From Bolinopsis microptera (Eukaryota > Ctenophora > Tentaculata > Lobata > Bolinopsidae), in NCBI RefSeq assembly GCF_026151205.1, contig NW_026971877.1, forward strand, positions 1 through 24,442: a DNA stretch of 24,442 nucleotides, read 5' to 3'. Shown here piece after piece: positions 21,956 to 24,442 of the stretch. The notes under the pieces are model-generated. The model was not told the DNA's origin and made no database searches. It saw only the letters and a list, made by a program, of their open reading frames with translations. The position numbers and the translations under genes were made by a program. The number at the start of each line of letters is the position of its first letter. The stretch's first letter is position 1.

Positions 21956-22292
21956 ATCCCCCCCCCCAAAAAGCTGTTTCCCATCCTTTTCCCCCCCCCC
22001 CCCCCAAAATGCCCCCCCAAAAATCCATTTTTAAAAGTCCCCCAAAATTTTTCCCCCCCCCCAAAGGCCCCCCCAATGTCCCCCCAAAAAGGTTCCCACC
22101 CCCCCCAAACCCCCCCCCCTTTCCCCCAAAAGCTTTCCCCCCCAAATTTCCCCCCCCCCCCCCAAATGCCCCCCCCCCCAATGTCCCCCCCCCCCCCAAG
22201 TCCCCCCCCAATGGGTCCCCCCAAAAAGTGTGGGTCCCCCCCTTCCCCCCCCCCCAAAGTCCCCCCCCCAAATTTTCCCCCCCCAAAGTCCC
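21956..22292 (-). repeat. C-rich TGTCCCC/AAGTCCCC minisatellite
   Basis: The plus strand switches abruptly from purine to pyrimidine and consists of C runs punctuated by AAA, AATG, AAGT and TT, with recurring AATGTCCCCCC and AAAGTCCCCC words. On the minus strand this reads GGGGGACATTTGGG, the same family as the units at 18.5-18.7 kb. Open frames across it (glycine-rich on minus, proline-rich on plus) are composition shadows. Confidence 0.8.
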
Positions 22293-22308
22293 TTTTTTTT
22301 TTTTTTTT
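22293..22308 (+). repeat. Poly(T) run, 16 bases
   Basis: Sixteen T between the C-rich minisatellite and a short G-orientation unit (GGGGGACATTGGGG at about 22,322-22,335). Confidence 0.75.
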
Positions 22309-22354
22309 CGAAAGATAAGGGGGGGGACATTGGGGAAAAACAAAGTCCCCCACC

Positions 22355-22355
<1 letters not shown>

Positions 22356-22396
<41 letters not shown>
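22356..22396. repeat. Poly(C) run, 41 bases
   Basis: An uninterrupted run of 41 C on the plus strand ends at ATTAAACTG, where sequence returns abruptly to ordinary AT-rich DNA. It is by far the longest homopolymer in the window. The complementary G run could form a quadruplex and the C run an i-motif. Its length may be set by the assembler. Confidence 0.85.
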
Positions 22397-23501
22397 ATTA
22401 AACTGAATTACATTATCCCTTATGAAAAAAGAGTTCTTCCAAATCAAAATTGTGGCTAATTGGAATAACCCGTAAAGGTCTTTAAACACCTTTTTAAAAC
22501 CCAATCGCGGGTTCAAATTTGTGCCGTGGGGTGAATTCAAAAAGCGACCCCCCTGATTTAATTTTTTAAAGCCATGTAATAAGAATAATCCCCTCAAGTT
22601 AATCTTAAACGTGGGAAAAACAAAAGAATCGCATTGTACAATTTATAGCTATACAGTTAAACCCTATACAGTCAAAAGTATATCAAAAGAAAATTCAATT
22701 GTTTTCAGTCCCCCTTTTTTAGTGGTTTTTATTTTTAAGAATTAAGGTCAAAACAAATTTCATAATCCTATATTTTATATTTTGTGTTACACGCTACGTC
22801 CCAGTTAAAAATTTTTTTAATATTTTATATAATATGTGTTTCTTTATATTAACTTATTCCCCTAGAAAAATTTTGGCTTCTAGAAAAATAAACGCCGTGT
22901 AAAAAGAACCACAAGGGTTTACAGTTGACACCATAACAGTTAAGAGTCCCCCGCTGCCAAAAGCAAAACGTGTTAAAGCTGGTTTAAAACATACCCAATT
23001 GGTGCGGGAAAAATATTTTATATTTAGAAATGTTTCGTTACCACACGATCATCATCATCAAACCCTGACTTTAAACTTGGTTAGTAATTTAATGATTGGA
23101 ACTAATTAGTGAATGTTAAACCCCCGTTTCCCCATATTTGTGTCCCAGTACTAAATATCCTCGTGTATTAAAAATTTTTTGAAACGCTTCCAACTTTTCC
23201 CCAGAACACCCTCCCACCTGGGGAAGAATTAACTTTTCAAAAAACGGAAACAAAAATAAATATAATTTTAAAAGTTTTTTAAAAATTAAAAACTTTTTAA
23301 AACGCCAAAACCAACCCCCTTTAATGGCCTTTACAGACCCCCAAATGACAGACGACCCCCTTTTAAAATTGAAAAACAAAGATAAATACTTTTCTGGATA
23401 ACTGGTCGGGCAAAAAGTAAATTTTTTGGGGGGTTTTCTCCTTTTTTAGCCTTTTTAAAAAAAATTTTTTGGGTTACTAGGTTATGAGGAAACGTCTTGA
23501 G
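22397..23501. other. AT-rich sequence, no gene seen
   Basis: Ordinary-complexity AT-rich DNA with a small ATC microsatellite at 23,048-23,060. An 87-codon minus-strand frame at 23,116-23,379 is lysine- and phenylalanine-rich and unrecognised. No RNA gene or repeat family is identified. Confidence 0.5.
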
Positions 23502-23870
23502 GCAGAAAAACTAATGGGTAAAAGGGGGAAAATTCCGGCACCTTTTTAAACCCCCCCCCCCTTGGGCCCTTTTTTTAAAAAAAACCCCCATCAAGTCCCC
23601 CCCTATAGATAACCAAAAAAATATAAAAATACTGTAAAAGGGTGAAAACCCGATACTTCAAAGCTTTTAAAAAAATGTTTTTTGGGGACAGAAGCTAATG
23701 GTATTGGGGGGTAAGCCCCCCCACCTTTGAGAACCCGCCTTGAAAGGTTTTTTTTTTAATTTCCCATCAAGTCCCCCAAAAGAAAAAAACAAATGAAAAA
23801 AATAATAACTGTATAGGGGGGGTTAAACCCCGATACTTCCCTATTGCTAAAAATGTTTTTTTTTGTACGT
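23502..23870 (+). repeat. Two-copy tandem repeat, unit about 180 bp
   Basis: Four landmarks recur in the same order: CTAATGG at 23,511 and 23,695; CATCAAGTCCCCC at 23,589 and 23,765; CCCGATACTTC at 23,649 and 23,829; AAAATGTTTTTT at 23,672 and 23,850. The spacings are 184, 176, 180 and 178 bases, so the unit is about 180 bp with scattered indels. Copy 1 is roughly 23,502-23,688 and copy 2 roughly 23,689-23,870. A third copy is not clear on either side. The size fits a satellite monomer or a local duplication; it matches nothing I can name. Confidence 0.8.
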
Positions 23871-24049
23871 GAAAAATTTATACCCCCAAAGGGCCAGGGT
23901 TTTTCCGAACTTTTAAAAAACCCTGTAAAACTGGGGGGCAAAATGAAAAAAACAGAAACTGGTCAAAACAAAAAATATGAAATTTTTTTCAAAAAAAGGA
24001 TCCCCCGAAAAAATTTTACTAAACAAAATTTTTAGAACAAGGTTTTGCT

Positions 24050-24115
24050 TGGTTGTTAAAAAAAATTTTTAAAAAAAAAAAAAAATTTTAAAAAAAAATA
24101 AAAAATTTTTCACGC
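24050..24115. repeat. A/T low-complexity tract
   Basis: Alternating long A and T runs with almost no other base. Confidence 0.8.
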
Positions 24116-24238
24116 CCTTAAAATTCCGTTTAGTCCCCCCAAATTTTTTTAAAAAAAGGCTATAAAAAAAAAGGGGGAAAAAGGAAATTTAAAAGTAAAT
24201 ACAAAACCCCAATTTTAAATTTAAAACTAAACTTAAAG

Positions 24239-24442
24239 GCGGGGGGGAGGGCGGCGGGTTGGGCGGGTTTTTTTTTTTCCTGAGAAAACCTGTCCCCTGT
24301 CTCCTCTGTCTCCATTTTTCTCCCCCTTTATCCCCCTGTTTTTTCCCCCCCATGGTTTTTTGGTTTTTTGGGGTCCCCCCTTTTTTCTTTTTTTTTTCCC
24401 CCCTGTCCCCCCCTTTTTTTCCCCCTTCCCCCCCAAAATTTC
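24239..24442. repeat. G-rich stretch then pyrimidine-rich CTGTCCCC tract
   Basis: A G-rich stretch (24,239-24,267) is followed by T/C-rich sequence running to the end of the window, with CCTGTCCCCTGTCTCC at about 24,289-24,304 and later CCCTGTCCCCCC. It resembles another member of the TGTCCCC minisatellite class, with homopolymers inflated. The array probably continues beyond the window. Confidence 0.6.

Noticed and set aside
21421-22401. Glycine-rich minus-strand and proline-rich plus-strand open frames
   Set aside because: They arise from poly(C)/poly(G) minisatellite sequence; both strands are open at once.
1-24442. CRISPR array, rRNA, complete tRNA, telomere repeat, insertion sequence
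   Set aside because: No regularly spaced identical repeats, no conserved rRNA words, no full cloverleaf, no TTAGGG tandem array and no transposase-like frame with terminal inverted repeats were found by eye on either strand.

Overview
No gene can be named with confidence in this window. It reads as eukaryotic, non-coding, repeat-dominated DNA. The best inference is a bird, or another reptile-lineage vertebrate, in a GC- and homopolymer-rich microchromosome (dot-chromosome-like) setting. The basis is minisatellite units of the type TGTCCCCAA / GGGACATTGGG, long GA-rich arrays with a CTGAGGAGGA core, and 'CCCCAAA' runs, which resemble avian microchromosome introns and intergenic DNA. This is inference from pattern, not a database match. 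The sequence also looks like a poorly polished long-read consensus, because in large parts almost every base sits in a run of three or more. Indels would break any real exon, so absence of a gene here is weak evidence.

Layout. 1-2500: mixed-complexity DNA with no recognised gene. 2500-11,600: a homopolymer-expanded block with C runs of 16-23 and a purine-rich stretch at 8520-9010; its many open frames (rich in K, P, G and F) are composition shadows. 11,700-18,430: ordinary-complexity sequence. It holds several short minus-strand open segments, some with splice-like borders, a CpG-rich patch with a perfect 9-bp hairpin (14,605-14,630), and an unassigned CpG-rich island at 15,250-16,950, then AT-rich DNA. 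18,430-22,400: a compound minisatellite complex. It has an inverted pair of GGGGACATT-type units, about 3.2 kb of almost pure purine GA minisatellite, a C-rich TGTCCCC minisatellite and an uninterrupted run of 41 C. 22,400-24,442: AT-rich DNA with a clear ~180-bp two-copy tandem repeat (23,502-23,870), a low-complexity A/T stretch, and a pyrimidine-rich CTGTCCCC end.

There is no operon or pathway to describe. The features most likely to be both real and interesting are the strand-asymmetric minisatellite complex with its poly(C) tract, the ~180-bp tandem repeat, the CpG/hairpin cluster near 14.3-14.7 kb, and the unassigned island at 15.25-16.95 kb. The minus-strand open segments at 11.7-15.5 kb could be remnants or exons of an unrecognised gene or transposable element, but I cannot name one.
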